The notes beneath the pieces were generated by a model. The model worked only from the letters and a program-made list of their open reading frames with translations, did not search any database and was not told where the DNA came from. From the NCBI GenBank assembly GCA_036674765.1, contig JARVKI010000166.1, forward strand, positions 1 to 51,998: a stretch of DNA of 51,998 nt, read 5' to 3'. Every line of letters starts with the position of its first letter. Position 1 is the stretch's first letter. Source of the DNA: Seiridium cupressi. Lineage: Eukaryota; Ascomycota; Sordariomycetes; Amphisphaeriales; Sporocadaceae. Positions 1 to 11,965 of the stretch are shown here, in pieces. The translations under genes and the position numbers were made by a program.

Positions 1-123
1 CCCCCCCCCGCGCCAAACGCGGCAACCTCAAACGCAAAAACAAACCCAAAAACACCCCCAAAAGAACGGCACCACGGCTGGGGGGGCGCCTGGCGCAGCG
101 CCGCCCCCCCCCCCCCCCCCCCC
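1..123. other. Low-complexity contig end, likely artefact
   Basis: The first bases are a C9 run, followed by A/C-rich and G-rich low-complexity sequence and a C20 run at 104-123. Base composition here is unlike the rest of the window, and normal mixed sequence starts only after about 124. Together with the G-run at the other end it looks like a degraded contig terminus. I would not interpret anything in it biologically. Confidence 0.7.
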
Positions 124-819
124 TCCCTGGTGGCTCCACGATGCCCCCAGCGGGCCGTCGGATGGATTTCTCTGGGATTTCTCAGGTCATGTTGTAGCGG
201 TAGCTTTATTAGGTGCTTGCAGGTTCGCTAACATTGGTTAGCAGTGGATGAGCACCGTTCGTTCCATCCTGAGATCCCCACATCAAATCGACCGAATCTC
301 ACATTTTTAGACTCTCCATACATGTCCAGGCTGCTACGGATACTCGCGCTCCATATTACTATTTTCCCCACGCCGACCGCTACTGAAAGTCTACCGTGCC
401 TCAAGGTAGTCCACAAGCCGCGACGCCGTTGACACTTGACACCACCATAGTTCTGCACCCGCTAGACCACGCGCTCTATTCTAGCCTTTGCGCCTACCGA
501 CATAGCTCCTGCTCCTGCTCCTGCTCCTGCTGCTGCTACTGCTGCTGCTCATCCGCCGCTTCCTCCACCACTACCGACACCGCCCGCTGCGACCACGACC
601 GCCGGCGATCTTCGCGATATTCTCCGTGGCCACTTCCCGCCACCCTGGCCGCCTCGTCCCTCGTTGTCCCTGGACCCCTCCGTCTTCCCGGTAGCCTCCA
701 GCGTCCGTAGGCACCGCGGAGGGCAGGGACAACCCGTGGGCAGAAGACGATAGAGCACAGTCAGCCACGTCCTCGCATCTTTCTGGCCGGTCTGGCCGCC
801 GACCTGCCTGGCTTTTCAA
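124..819. other. 5' flank of the OGT gene, no gene seen
   Basis: No supported gene. The stretch contains a (TCCTGC)n/(TGC)n tract at about 505-550. Open frames on either strand here have low-complexity Ser/Cys-rich or Arg-rich translations that look like by-products of composition. It probably holds the promoter and part of the 5' leader of the O-GlcNAc transferase gene starting at 919. Confidence 0.5.
505..550. repeat. TCCTGC / TGC microsatellite
   Basis: A hexamer tract (GCTCCT repeated) grades into a TGC trinucleotide tract with a single interruption. It lies about 370 bp upstream of the O-GlcNAc transferase start, probably in its promoter or leader. Confidence 0.8.
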
Positions 820-861
820 ATGCATACCGGGCTCCTCTTCGTCCAGCCGTGCTTCGACTAG
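820..861 (+). other. uORF 1 upstream of OGT
   Basis: An ATG at 820 opens a 13-residue reading frame closed by TAG at 859-861. It lies 58 nt before the start codon of the O-GlcNAc transferase and in another frame. It can act only if transcription starts upstream of 820, which the sequence alone does not show. Confidence 0.4.
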
Positions 862-867
862 CAGGCT

Positions 868-918
868 ATGACGAGGCCACCCTACCGCATCCACTCCTTT
901 CCGTGGTCTTTCGCATAG
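868..918 (+). other. uORF 2, stop codon abuts OGT start codon
   Basis: An ATG at 868 opens a 16-residue frame whose TAG (916-918) is immediately followed by the ATG of the main gene at 919, with no spacer. This juxtaposition suits termination-reinitiation and would make OGT translation depend on the uORF. That role is inferred. The arrangement of codons is directly visible. Confidence 0.5.
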
Positions 919-3900
919 ATGCTGCCTCTCGTGCAGATGCACCCGATGGTGCAGCCGCCGTCCTTCGGCACGAACCCATCCTTTCAACCAGGCTCGCTCT
1001 CTTACCACAATCAACATGCCCATCCTTCGAAGCACAGCTTTCTCTCCCCGCATCGCGCCTTTCCCATCCGCGCCTCCCAGCCGCCGCACTCGCCTCATCC
1101 CTCTCACGGCCCCGGCCAGAACGAGAATTACCTGAGACGAAAGACGCCAAATGGCATCATAGATGCCGCATACGATGGAACCCACGCTCACCTCGCCACG
1201 GGGCCGCCCCCCTTGAAGCACATGATCCTATCCGGCGCCGCAAGCCTATCGTCGACTCCAGCCGCATCGACAAACTACGAGTATTCTGTGTCGGGACAAG
1301 GAGGTTGGCCCTCACGGGCGCCGCCGACAGCCAATGAATCCGAGCCGAGGGGCTTCAACAGCACCGACATGAACCTCTTCGCGCGTGTAGGCTGGCAGCA
1401 AGGTTTCGACCATGGCATACAACCTGCCATGGCCGTGGACTGCGCTCCGACTGGCCCTTCGACACCTTACTTTCCGTACAACAACGGCTATCGTGTACCG
1501 ACCGCTGGCCAACCCACATACCATCAGTCCCCAGGCCCGACGATCTTCAACAATGGTGGGCAGGCTCCTCCGCCTGCTTGGCCAGATATGAACATCCATG
1601 GACTGGAGGCTACAGCTTTCGGTGTCCCTTCCTTTCATGCCATGAACGGACCGTCCTTTTATTCTCAAATGCACCAAGCACCGCACTCGGCACGCGATCA
1701 TCGGCTTGACTACATGCATGGGAATTTGCAAGCTCCCGCACAGAGGCTTGAGTCTTTGACTCTAGATCCGGCAAGGTACGACCAGGGTGGTAGGCGCCTC
1801 TCTGAGAAGTCATCTCCCGCCAGGTTTCGCGAGAAGGCGCTGGCGAACGCACACCGCACGTACGTAGACCTGCTTTCTTTTCTGCACTCCAGTAAGAAAT
1901 CAGCTTCCGGTCGTTCGTCTGGCGGCACCCGGCAGTCCTCAAAGATGGTCATCTATCCAAAAGTCCCAAATCCACCGAAACAGGCGGTCTCAGCGTTCGG
2001 GCGTCGTCAGTCGCTCGGCTATGGCAACCCAGGCACTTACACGGGTTACCCGGTCTCGTATCTCCCTCGTGGTCTCGGAGAACCGACCGATATGCCTTTG
2101 ATATCGCCTAATGTCGGAGATTTGCCAAGAGATGGCGATACCGGTAATGCCACATACCACCAGCTTTTGCACGAAGGATCGCGTTACCACGCTCTTGGTA
2201 TTCCTCACCCCGTGATGGCCAGCTCACCGATTCATAACGCAAAATCAGCCGCCGATGTGCTGTACCATTTATGTGAGCAAAGTGATTGGAAATGGGTCGA
2301 CGGCATGCTCCTAGGTGGCTGCCTGTATTACGGGCTCGAGAAGTATGAAGAGGCCTTGGAATGGTTTACCAGAGTTTTGGTCATTGACAAGAGGTACGTA
2401 ACTATACAGGTTTGGACATCTTGTGGGCCAGGGCTTGGCTAACTTTTGTGTGTAGCCATGTGGAAGCTTTGTGTAACAAGGGTGCTACGCTATATTGCAT
2501 GCACCGCAACGATGAAGCTCAGAAGTACTGGCTCCAGGCAGTAAAACTGAAACCAAGCTATCTCGATGCTGTGGAACACCTGGTCGGGCTTCTCTGCTCT
2601 GACCAGCGTAGCCGGGAAGCTGTCAGCATCATCGACGGCGTGCAACGGGCATTGCGACTTCAAGAGCCGTCTGAGCCGCACGACCAAAGAGCTCTTCCCG
2701 GCGCGGATAGCTACGGACACTACCTTGTATCACAGGACAGGGCCGTGACGACCGATTTGGGGGGTTCCAATAGTTCTCCTTCTGACGAAGTCCATTCACC
2801 CTCAACCCAACCGGGTTTTGGTTCTAGTGGCTACCGAGTTGCTGGCAGTGAGAATGGGCGGATGGTCGCATTGGTTCACGCCAAGGGCAATTTGCTATAC
2901 GCCTTGAAGGATATTAATCGCGCGTCAGAGGCATTTGAAGAAGCCGTCTTGATTAGCGCGGGAAGAGGAGTCAAGTGCATTCGATCGTTGATAGACAGGA
3001 TCCAATGTGTTCTTTCGCCCCCGGTCACCTTTGCGCACTTCGGTCCAGATCCGCGAATGATCCCCTCAGGGCCGCTCTTGCTGCCGCCAGAGAAAGCTAG
3101 GCACACTGCCCAACTGGTCTTCACGAACAATGGCGAGCTCCCCGGCTTGCGCTTTGTGCCTGGTGGGATCTCGAGAAAGTCGGCAACATCCACCACGAGT
3201 AATTCGCTACTGTCCCTCGCCAAAATCTTCCAAGACGGGATGACTCATGGCGGACTAGCACAGGGCCGCTTAGGGCAACCTCCTGGTGTCGGTGATATCC
3301 TGGCTCTATACTACCTTTCCCTCTCGCTGTCAGAGTCTCCATCCACAGCGAATAACGTGGGCATTCTCCTCGCAAGCGTTCAGTCTAGCGTTACGCAGTC
3401 CCTTGCAGCTCCAGAAGGACCAGCTTCCCACTTTGTTCCGGGCATAGTGCCGGGAAGTGGGCTGGACTTGGCGTTAGCATACTACAGGTATGGCCTGTCT
3501 CTCGACCCGAAACATGTCCACCTTCATACCAATCTCGGGAGTCTGCTCAAGGATGTTGGCCAGCTTGATATGGCCATTGCCATGTATGAGCGAGCTGTCG
3601 CATGCGACGGTACCTTTGATATAGCCTTGACAAACCTCGCCAACGCTGTCAAGGATCGCGGTCGAATCAACGATGCTGTGATGTACTATAAACGCGCTGT
3701 ACAGGCCAACCCCAATTTCGCCGAGGCTGTCTGTGGCCTATCCACGGCACTGAATTCTGTCTGCGACTGGAGGGACCGTGGGGGAGTGATCATGCAGGGG
3801 GCCAAATATGATCGCTGGCACGTTGGCGAGGACGGCATGCTGCAAGACGCAAAAACACGAAATGCGAGTTCTGGTTTGATAAGCCGGGTGGCGGATATTG

Positions 3901-5811
3901 TGGCGAGACAACTGACAGAATCCTCGCATTGGGGTACTGGCGTCCTGCGGAACGGCACACTCGAGACTTTGATTGTCCAGCTGCGCGCCGCGGGCGCCGA
4001 TCGAACAGATCATCAGCTCGACCTTGAGGTCGAGTGTCGGAGCTGGATAGCACGTCCTTGGGAAGGATCTCGTGTGTTACGCCTCATAGAGCGTTCTATC
4101 AAGTCTGCAACACGCCTATGGTATCAGGACAAGTACATCCATGGTCGCGTCTCGGAGGCCGGGTATCCCAGACCGAGGCTGCCAGCGTCTCTTGCAGTCC
4201 CATCGGCACCGACTGTCCTGCCCTTTCATACTTTTACCTGCCCCCTCACAGCCAAGGACATTCGCATGATCTCCCAGCGGAATGCACTGCGTATATCTTG
4301 TTCCACCTTGCGATCTCCATGGCTATCTAACTCGGTCTACCCACCGCCACCACCTCCGAAGCCTCAGCTCAATATCGGATATGTGTCTTCGGATTTTAAT
4401 AACCATCCCCTGGCTCATCTGTAAGTTCCCCGCATCTTTGCCATCTTCCGTCTAGGGGTAGCAGCTAATTGTAATCATGTCGGCAGGATGCAATCAGTTT
4501 TTGGTATGCATGATTCCACGCGTGCAAAAGCCTTCTGTTACGCGACGACAGCTAGCGACCGATCGGCGCATCGGGAGCAGATTGAACGCGAAGCACCTGT
4601 GTTTCACGATGCAAGTAATTGGTCCACAGAACGCCTCGTCAACCAGATCGTGCAAGACGAAATCCATGTCCTGGTCAATCTCAACGGCTACACGCGTGGC
4701 GCGCGCAATGAGGTTTTTGCTGCCAGGCCAGCACCGATTCAAATGTCCTTCATGGGCTTTGCGGGCACACTTGGCGCTGAATGGTGCGATTATTTACTTG
4801 CAGACGAGACGGCCGTCCCACTCCCGACGCTGCGACCCGTTCGCGGCAACGTCACGCTGAAGGATGTGTTCCGCGACGAAGAGTCGACGGAAGCAGAAGA
4901 CTGGATGTACTCGGAGAATGTCATCTTCTGCCGGGACACCTTCTTCTGCTGTGACCACGCGCAATCTAGCGAGCCGGAGGAGAGGATGGTGACCTGGGAG
5001 GAGGAACAGTCCCGGAGGTGGTTGATGCGGAAGGAGCTGTTTCCGAATCTACCAGATGATACCATCATTCTCGGCAACTTCAATCAGCTTTACAAGGTGA
5101 GTTGCAGCTCCCCCCGGCCCCGTGTCTTTCGAACTCAGCAGGGACTAACAATAATGTTTCCTTTAGATTGATCCCGCAACCTTCAGGTCATGGCTACGAA
5201 TTCTTTCCAATGTGCCCAAGGCAGTCCTCTGGCTTCTCCGCTTCCCGGAACTGGGAGAGAGCAATCTCAGGAGAACGGCCAAGCAGTGGGCCAGCGAAGA
5301 AGTCGCTTCTCGAATCATCTTCACGGATGTCGCTCCAAAACAGCAGCACATTTCCAGGGCCCGCGTCTGTGACCTGTTCCTGGACACGCCGGAATGTAAC
5401 GCCCACACGACGGCGGCGGATTGCTTGTGGTCGAGCACTCCTCTGCTCACATTGCCACGGTACCCCTACAAGATGTGTTCGCGAATGGCCGCGTCGATTC
5501 TGAAGGGCGCCCTGCCCAAGAATGCCGAGGGCCTCAAGGCTGGCGAGGAACTGATAGCCGAGGATGAGGAAGACTACGAGGCGCTTGCAACGAGACTGGC
5601 AGGCGGCTTGAGCTACAACATGAGCAACCAGCAGTACGGGGAAGGCCAGGGCAGGCTCGCCGAGCTACGCAAGATCCTGTTTGATGCCAAATGGACCTGT
5701 GCATTATTTGATACTCAAAGATGGGTTCGTGATTTGGAAGACGCCTACCAAGAGGCGTGGCGTCGTTGGGTGTCTGGCGAGGGTGGCGACATACATCTAG
5801 CAGCTTTGTAA
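919..5811 (+). CDS. ogt: UDP-GlcNAc:protein O-GlcNAc transferase (GT41, TPR)
   Basis: Transfers GlcNAc from UDP-GlcNAc to Ser/Thr of nuclear and cytosolic proteins. The model has four exons: 919-2393, 2456-4420, 4487-5096 and 5167-5811. All introns are GT..AG and the product is 1564 aa. A long Gln/Pro/Ser-rich N-terminus (about 1-430) precedes TPR helices (from about 440, with a clear array in exon 2, e.g. HLHTNLGSLLKDVGQLDMAI). The catalytic half matches OGT: YVSSDFNNHPLAHLMQS with the conserved His near residue 1142 spans intron 2, then LWLLRFP near 1371, VAPK with the UDP-binding Lys near 1408, and HTT near 1430. The first two introns interrupt codons (DK-S-HVEAL and AH-L-MQS) and rejoin cleanly. 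The length exceeds animal OGT because of the disordered N-terminus and inserts, as is usual in fungi. The ATG at 919 is preceded directly by an upstream-ORF stop codon. Start choice is the least certain part. Confidence 0.93.
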
Positions 5812-7874
5812 CTTTGGAGGGGATTTCCCAAGAGAGTGCGGTGTGGACAGACAGTACGGAGCAAGCACAGGCGTTTTGAGGCGTTTTGATTCCGAGGTGA
5901 AGACATGACAATTAGCGGTCAAAGGTCAGAAGATGGGCCACATGCACAACTCCATGGGATAGGGGCTCTGCTGGGGCGGGGAAATGATGGGGTCTTTTTT
6001 ATCTATTACCTTTTTTTTTCTTCTTTCTTGGTTTTTCTTCTTCTTGAATTGGTCTCCTTTCCCTGGGTAGGTTTTTGTCATGGGTCACGCGATTTCCTTG
6101 TTTCGAAGACTGGATGGACCGGTTGTTCTTGTTCGTATGGAGCTATAGATCATGTGACGGCTCGGACCAAGTGCTGGCAAGGGTTTAGTTACACGTGTTT
6201 GGCTATGGGAATCGGATCGCATGGAATGGCGGCTCGATCAGGAGTTGGTAAGCTGTAGCTATCAGACCTTTCGGCGATAGCATAGATATACCCAGAGCCG
6301 TTCTTCTCACGAGTTGGCTCATGTTCTGGTGGAATTCAAAAGGCATTTCTATTGTTGTTCTATTTTTGGCCGTCTGTAGTTCCGTTGTGGCATTCATTTT
6401 TACACTGAGCCAATCATGTGCCGCCCATTCATCATCACCACCACCACGATGATGGTGGAAATGATACTGTTGAGGACACTATGCGATGGCTGCATGGGGG
6501 GCGCTTAACCACGTGTGAGCCATGTGCAGCGGCTTCGCTGGCGGATGCCATGCAAGAAGGCAGATAGATGCAGCCTTTCGCACCCTGGCTAATAATCAGC
6601 TCCTGGACATTGCGCCATGGGGATAATCTCAGCCACGTTCGCGAACTCAGCTATCTCATGATCTCAGCTCGTACGATATGCACGTTCGCTATTCTCCATT
6701 ATCCCATCACAGTCACATCAGAGAAGACCCGACTGTTCATGGGCTACAATCTCGATGCGGGGATTCGTCTTCATGTCTTTGCATTAGGCCTCTGGTGATG
6801 CTCTCCAATGGGAAGAGCACAATGGATCACTTGAGCCAGGTCTCCAGGCATGCCCTTGCCGGGCGTGCATTTCCTGGGTTTCGACTGCTGGTCGCTATCA
6901 TGTAGGCGCGCAATCAAAGGAATGGGGTTCCATCTACGAGGGTGACATCCAGATTAGCCCGTCGCATCTCGAGGAACGCCGACCCCGGGCGGACGAAGCG
7001 GCGGGAACTGCGGAACAGCATACCTCCCCCTACCCAAGCCAGCACCAGGACACGGAGAGCGGTAGGAGGGGGGAGGGTGGAAACTCCCTGGGGGCCCAGC
7101 CGCACAACGTTTTGCCAGGGTGGGAACTTGCAGGCTGCGCCGACAGAGTGGTTTCGGCCGTTGCGAATCTCCAGACCCCTGAAGCGAGACAGGGGCGCGA
7201 TTCAGCTGGGGAACCAGAGCGCTGGGATGCGGGAGGCGGCTGTTGGCGAGAGCAGGTCTGGGTCAGGGTCTGTATATCTGCTCATTCGCTGCTGCTCCCT
7301 TGCCTGGTGACGAGGGAGGGGGGGAGGTTCAGTTAATAAGTCGTTTCCCTCATGCCTTGGAAGCAAGGCCGCTAAGGGGTGCGCACCTGGGGCCCTGGGT
7401 GGGCAATGGCTGCCCCATCTCGGGACCGAGAGAGGAAAGTTGACGAGGCCCGCGGCCAGGCGCCATCATGGCTGCGAGCGGTTTCGCGTGACCTTTCCCC
7501 TTACAGAAGACGTTGAAGGGAGTAGGCGCGGGAAGAGAGCTGACTAGCACATTAATGTCCTTGAATTCGATAATAGCCCCCACTCTTCAGCGCACCTCTA
7601 ACCCAAGCGGCCGTCTTGCGCCGCCGAGACACACGCCTTGGGGCACTTGAACTGCAAAATGCAAATGGAGCGAATGGCAACTGCCGCCAGCGCCAGCGCC
7701 GGCACCTTAAGCAAGGAAGGCCATGTGCTTGCTACTGACCTTGGCCTCAACGACAGCACCCGCACCGGTACTACTATAGAGGTCAAGGTTGCGACGAACC
7801 CAACGTTTGTGTTCCATGGGGCTGCGTCAGCTCAGATCAGGAGGAATCGGATCTAACGCGGATCTGATCAGCTT

Positions 7875-7892
7875 GGGGCCCTTGGGCCCCTC
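7875..7892. repeat. Short perfect hairpin
   Basis: Perfect inverted repeat GGGGCCC-TT-GGGCCCC. It stands in gene-free sequence with no U-tract or neighbouring gene to suggest a role. Confidence 0.5.
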
Positions 7893-8335
7893 AGCCCTTT
7901 GCTCAGAAGCCATCGAGTCACGTTTTGTGGTGAACTGCAGTGCTCTGGGCCGGACCCCTGCCGAGTAAATAGAGCTAAGTGAGCCTACTAACGCCAAAGG
8001 GGAGCGCCATGGTAAGTGATCGGGCATCCAACTTTCCACAGTGACAACGGTTCTACCATGCGTCCCAAAAACGTCTTTTTTTAGTCACTGGAGCCATTCC
8101 CTTTTCCGCTGGCGCGCCCGAGCTGTTTCCGACCATTGGTGCTCAGTGTCGTCATGACTGTACAATGATTTGAGTTTCTATCAGGACCCCAGTGCTCTCA
8201 TCTGTCTCAGCCCACCTTGGGTTGTGATTGTGATTGACGCCGACTATAGAGATGCTGAAGATTGCCGAGACCCGCTCCTGCGGCGCTTACCGTGCTTGGT
8301 CAGGGGAGGAGCAAATAGGTGCGGACCGAAGCAAG

Positions 8336-8343
<8 letters not shown>

Positions 8344-8367
<24 letters not shown>
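8344..8367. repeat. (GT)n microsatellite
   Basis: An alternating TG run, uninterrupted for about 24 bp, inside the gene-poor stretch upstream of flbD. It forces Cys/Val or His/Thr low-complexity translations on both strands, which are not genes. Confidence 0.9.
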
Positions 8368-9518
8368 ATGTGAATGTGCTTCAGGTAGGTGGGTAAGATG
8401 CAGGCTGGGGTTGGTTTGCGCGAGTAGAAGCCTCTGGTTTCGTGAATGGCCGGCCAATGGTGCTTCCAGAAGCCTTCCAAGGTGCGGTTTCCCCGACGAG
8501 AAAAAGAAAAGTCATGCCATGCACACACTCCTGACAGTCGGGTCCGCTAGGCTTTTCTGCCCAAAGACTTTCTTTTTCCCCCCTCCTCAGATGCACTTGC
8601 AGTTTGGCGATAGTGAGATCGATCGCATCCTTGATCCCTCATGTGAGGCTGCGGCCGAGTGCTGCTGCAGAGATGATCGGAGACAGGGGACCTCTCCTAT
8701 AGGCCAGGCCATCGTGGTCGGCACAGGTCCCGCGCTCGCAGAGGCCTGTATTGTTGCGTACTTGCGCCGCCATGCCAGCTAGATGGCCGTTTAGTTACCT
8801 GGTGATAGGCACTATCGTGTGTGGTGTTCATGGGTTTATGGGTTCATGGTCGCCGTTGGAGCAAATCTTAATGCCGACCAAGCAGGCCCAGAGAAATTGC
8901 TCATGTTGGATCTGACTCAAACCATGTCGTCCTAGGCGATCGCATTCCAGCATCTCGCCAAAGCCCCTAACGCACGCAAGCTCGAATCGTCATCTCGGTT
9001 GCCATGCAGAAGCAAGAGTCTTTTCGTATAGTTCCATAGGGCACATTCTCTACCCCCTTGGAGGCAGGGGAGGGACATCTGAGGCCTGGGATCTGGGGTC
9101 TGGGATGGGCATGTTGAATCGTGTTGTGTTGCATTCCCAATAATACGCTTCGGCGATGTAAATAGTGGTAATAATAGCTCCATCCGAGGCTGTCGTGCCT
9201 TGCCAGGGGGGGGGCGCCGCGCCTGAGGCCTGCACTCAGCCGGTCGCAAAACCCAGCAGGATGGGTCGGTGGGAAGCCTCCCGCGATGATCGCCCGAAAG
9301 CAGCCAGGGACATTATGCTTGAAAGCCGTGTCATGCAAATCAGTGCAAGGTCCAGGACTAGGGGGGCAAGGGCACCACATGATGACGGGGGGCCTGTCAG
9401 GGTTACATGTCATCCTGTCGACTTATTGGCCCACCTGAGCTGATGTCGCGTTCCAAGGTGACCCTAGTGCTGGTCGCGGAAGAAGCCTATTCTGCTTCCA
9501 GCCCCAGTGCGGCAAAAG

Positions 9519-9551
9519 CCAGAGCCAGAGCCCAGAAGCCAGAGCCAGAGC
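9519..9551. repeat. CCAGAG hexamer tract, imperfect
   Basis: GCCAGA units with two interruptions. The same hexamer recurs in purer form at 11121-11156 on the same strand. Confidence 0.75.
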
Positions 9552-10050
9552 GGGAGCTGGCAGCTGAAGTTGATGATGCTGGTGATGGTGATGGACTGTG
9601 TCCCCTCCTTGGCGGCTTTTCTTGCTTGCTTGCCCCGTGAAGATGCGTCGACACGGGACCCGACGCGTCCTCACAGTCGCCTCCCAGCATCCTCTCTGGC
9701 AGGAAGTGCATAGTCTCGCACAGAAGCAAGATGGACGAAGAAGAAAAACGGACGACTCGCATGCATATAGAGAGAGCATACTATGCAGTGCTGCAGCTCA
9801 GCGGAAATAGCAATCATAAGACCGTGGGCTCAATTCGGGGTACCCTGTACAGTATGTTTGGCACCTTAGCCAAACCCAATCGTGAACGGGTGTTGATCTT
9901 CTCTCGTGTCAGGGTCAATGTCAATCATTCGCGACCTTCCAGAACAGGTGCGACCTAGCATAGTTCTGACATGCGTAACGCACCGACCGAAGTTTGGAGA
10001 GCTTGTGCTCTGCTCTGCTAGCCGCGTAGCTTGGCGTCTCGAAGAGCCTT

Positions 10051-10085
10051 GCACTGCACTGCATTGCGCTGCACCGCACTGCAAC
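10051..10085. repeat. GCACT-type pentamer tract
   Basis: Seven consecutive degenerate pentamers (GCACT, GCACT, GCATT, GCGCT, GCACC, GCACT, GCAAC). Related pentamers occur in the opposite orientation at 10625-10742. Confidence 0.7.
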
Positions 10086-10727
10086 CTGCTGTTGCCGGCC
10101 TGCGCTCTTCTCGCCTGGCTGGTGAGCAGGGACTACTGCTAACAACAGCGTTGTACTGCGCGGCTGCGTTGTTTTGGTGGGTCCGCTCACCATGAACGCA
10201 TGGCATCCAAGCATCACAGATTTGCCAGGATGGAGCCCTGTCAGATCTGTTCGGAAACACTCACAGCCGCTGACCCCGGCCCGCGGAGTCCCATGTAGGG
10301 GGTTATGAACTGGTATGATGAGTATGTATGTATTGCCCTGACACCCTTGGGCATCGTCACCTGGAGTCGGCGACCTCTGGACGGGCATTGTGGAAACACA
10401 GTGCCGGCGATCGACTGGGAAAGAATATTGCCGTGCTTCGATCAATAATCCTCAGCGCCCAATTATATCCGGCGGGGGCCCTGTGGACAAGGTTTCTGGC
10501 CGCGAGCTCATCTCAGCTGTTGTGAGTAGCGCTGGCTAATGGACTACGCAGCGTCCGTTTCGACAAGTGCAGCGGGAGCAGTTTATCGCCCAAATACGTA
10601 CTCGCCCACGCGCCCGAAGCAGGTAATGCAGTGCAGTGTCTAGTTAGTTAAATACCCGAGTACATGGGGGAGTACGGTGCAGCGCAGGGCAGCTCCGTCC
10701 AGAGCAGAGAGCTGGAGTGCAGAGAGC

Positions 10728-10742
10728 GGTGCGGTGCGGTGC
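10728..10742. repeat. (GGTGC)3 pentamer tract
   Basis: Three perfect GGTGC units, the reverse complement of the GCACC units at 10051-10085. They sit in a purine-rich stretch with further GCAGTG elements from 10627. Confidence 0.7.
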
Positions 10743-11120
10743 AAGCTGAGTTCACCCACTCGGTGCCAAGTGACCGACTAGGCTCCATCTAAGCAAGTAC
10801 ATGCTATACACAACTGCGCCGGGAGATAGCGGCTACCGTTTTTTCCGCTGATCTGGGTCGAGCACAAGTATGCACCGGCTTAGCCCTTTCCACAAACCAC
10901 ATACTGGCCAGACGTGGTCCTCTCCGCCGCCTCCACCGTCCGACTAGTGCGGCCTCTTCGGGCTACCTCACCTGTCAAACCGGAATAGCTCCTCACGCAA
11001 CGCGCCACGCCCGAACTGTTCTCCCTTCCCCCAGGGCCCGAGACCAGATGCCCTCAACGACACACCCTCTGCTAGCCTCAGCCTGCACACCCGCGCTAAA
11101 TGCCTCGTGGCCATCTACAT

Positions 11121-11121
11121 G

Positions 11122-11152
<31 letters not shown>

Positions 11153-11156
11153 CAGA
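11121..11156. repeat. (GCCAGA)6 hexamer repeat
   Basis: Six tandem hexamers, essentially perfect, followed by degenerate copies to about 11180 and a polypyrimidine tract (11216-11260). The position is about 1.2 kb upstream of flbD. Confidence 0.85.
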
Positions 11157-11958
11157 AACCATAGCCAAAGCCAAACCCAGGGCCAGAGAGGTCTAGTCGC
11201 CGGGGGTGGATAGATACTCTTTCTCTGTCTCTCTCTCTCTCTTCCTTCCCCCACCCCTCTCCCCAGCCCTGGCCTGTCCGATTGACACACTCGCGAGAGC
11301 CAAGACCCTCCGCCCAATACTGCCTGCACAGTGTTGACAAAGTTTCCAGTGCGTCTGTTCATGGCCGCCGTCCAGCATGCGCCATGAACCCTGTCTCCTC
11401 ATTCCCATCTCTCGATCTTTGCCATGGACGCTGGTAGCTGCGCTTGGCATGTCTGGCGCGCCAGCGAGAGAGGGAAGGGTAGGGGGGGGACAGGAAATAA
11501 TAAAAAAGAGGCGTTCTCCATCCCAGCGCTGGCTGAAGGTGGGCCAGGTACATGGCTACGGTTCGCCGTTGTTTCGAGTCTGCATGCCCTGCGCTCACCA
11601 CCCACGTCGACTGGGAATCCCTACTGCCACTCGCCTGTCTACCTGGGTACAAAGAAGATCACCACCCTAGCTTGATCTGCGACTTGGCCCAGAGGCCCTC
11701 GCTCTGGTCTCCGTCCACCACTGTACCGATCCACCCTGATCTCGAGCGTGCATGGTAGCTTTGGGTAGCGCGAGGCATGTACTTTGTTCAGTGCCGTACC
11801 TGTTCCCGCCTACTGTCGAAACTTTCCTTTTTGTCACTCGCCAGTTCCCCCTGTCCTATATTGTATTATTGGAAGTACCCTTCCCCATGGCTGAATGATG
11901 CCAGACACACCCACTTCAGCCCCATCGACAGATCGCCCAGTCTGCTCACTCGCTACTC

Positions 11959-11965
11959 TATATAT
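11959..11965 (+). promoter_or_regulatory. Putative TATA box of flbD
   Basis: TATATAT lies 367 bp upstream of the flbD start codon, followed by pyrimidine-rich sequence. The whole 11901-12331 interval lacks any plus-strand ATG. That is what a genuine leader downstream of this element would show. Promoter function is inferred. Confidence 0.4.

Larger units (their letters stand above)
5812..11900. other. 6 kb gene-poor region between OGT and flbD
   Basis: No frame longer than about 180 codons is open, and none resembles a known protein or shows believable splice-linked continuation. The stretch holds T-rich tracts (about 6000-6055), a (GT)n run, CCAGAG hexamers, GCACN pentamers and many short mixed sequences. 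It probably carries the OGT 3' UTR at its left end and long upstream control sequence for flbD. Non-coding RNA cannot be excluded. Confidence 0.6.

Noticed and set aside
571..1221. 216-codon minus-strand frame opposite the OGT N-terminus
   Set aside because: It overlaps the supported OGT gene and its leader, and its Arg/Gly-rich composition is what the complement of a Pro/Ser/Ala-rich coding strand gives.
8234..8782. 182-codon plus-strand frame with Cys-Val repeats
   Set aside because: The frame is kept open by the (GT)n microsatellite. Its repeat translation is an artefact and the rest is not protein-like.
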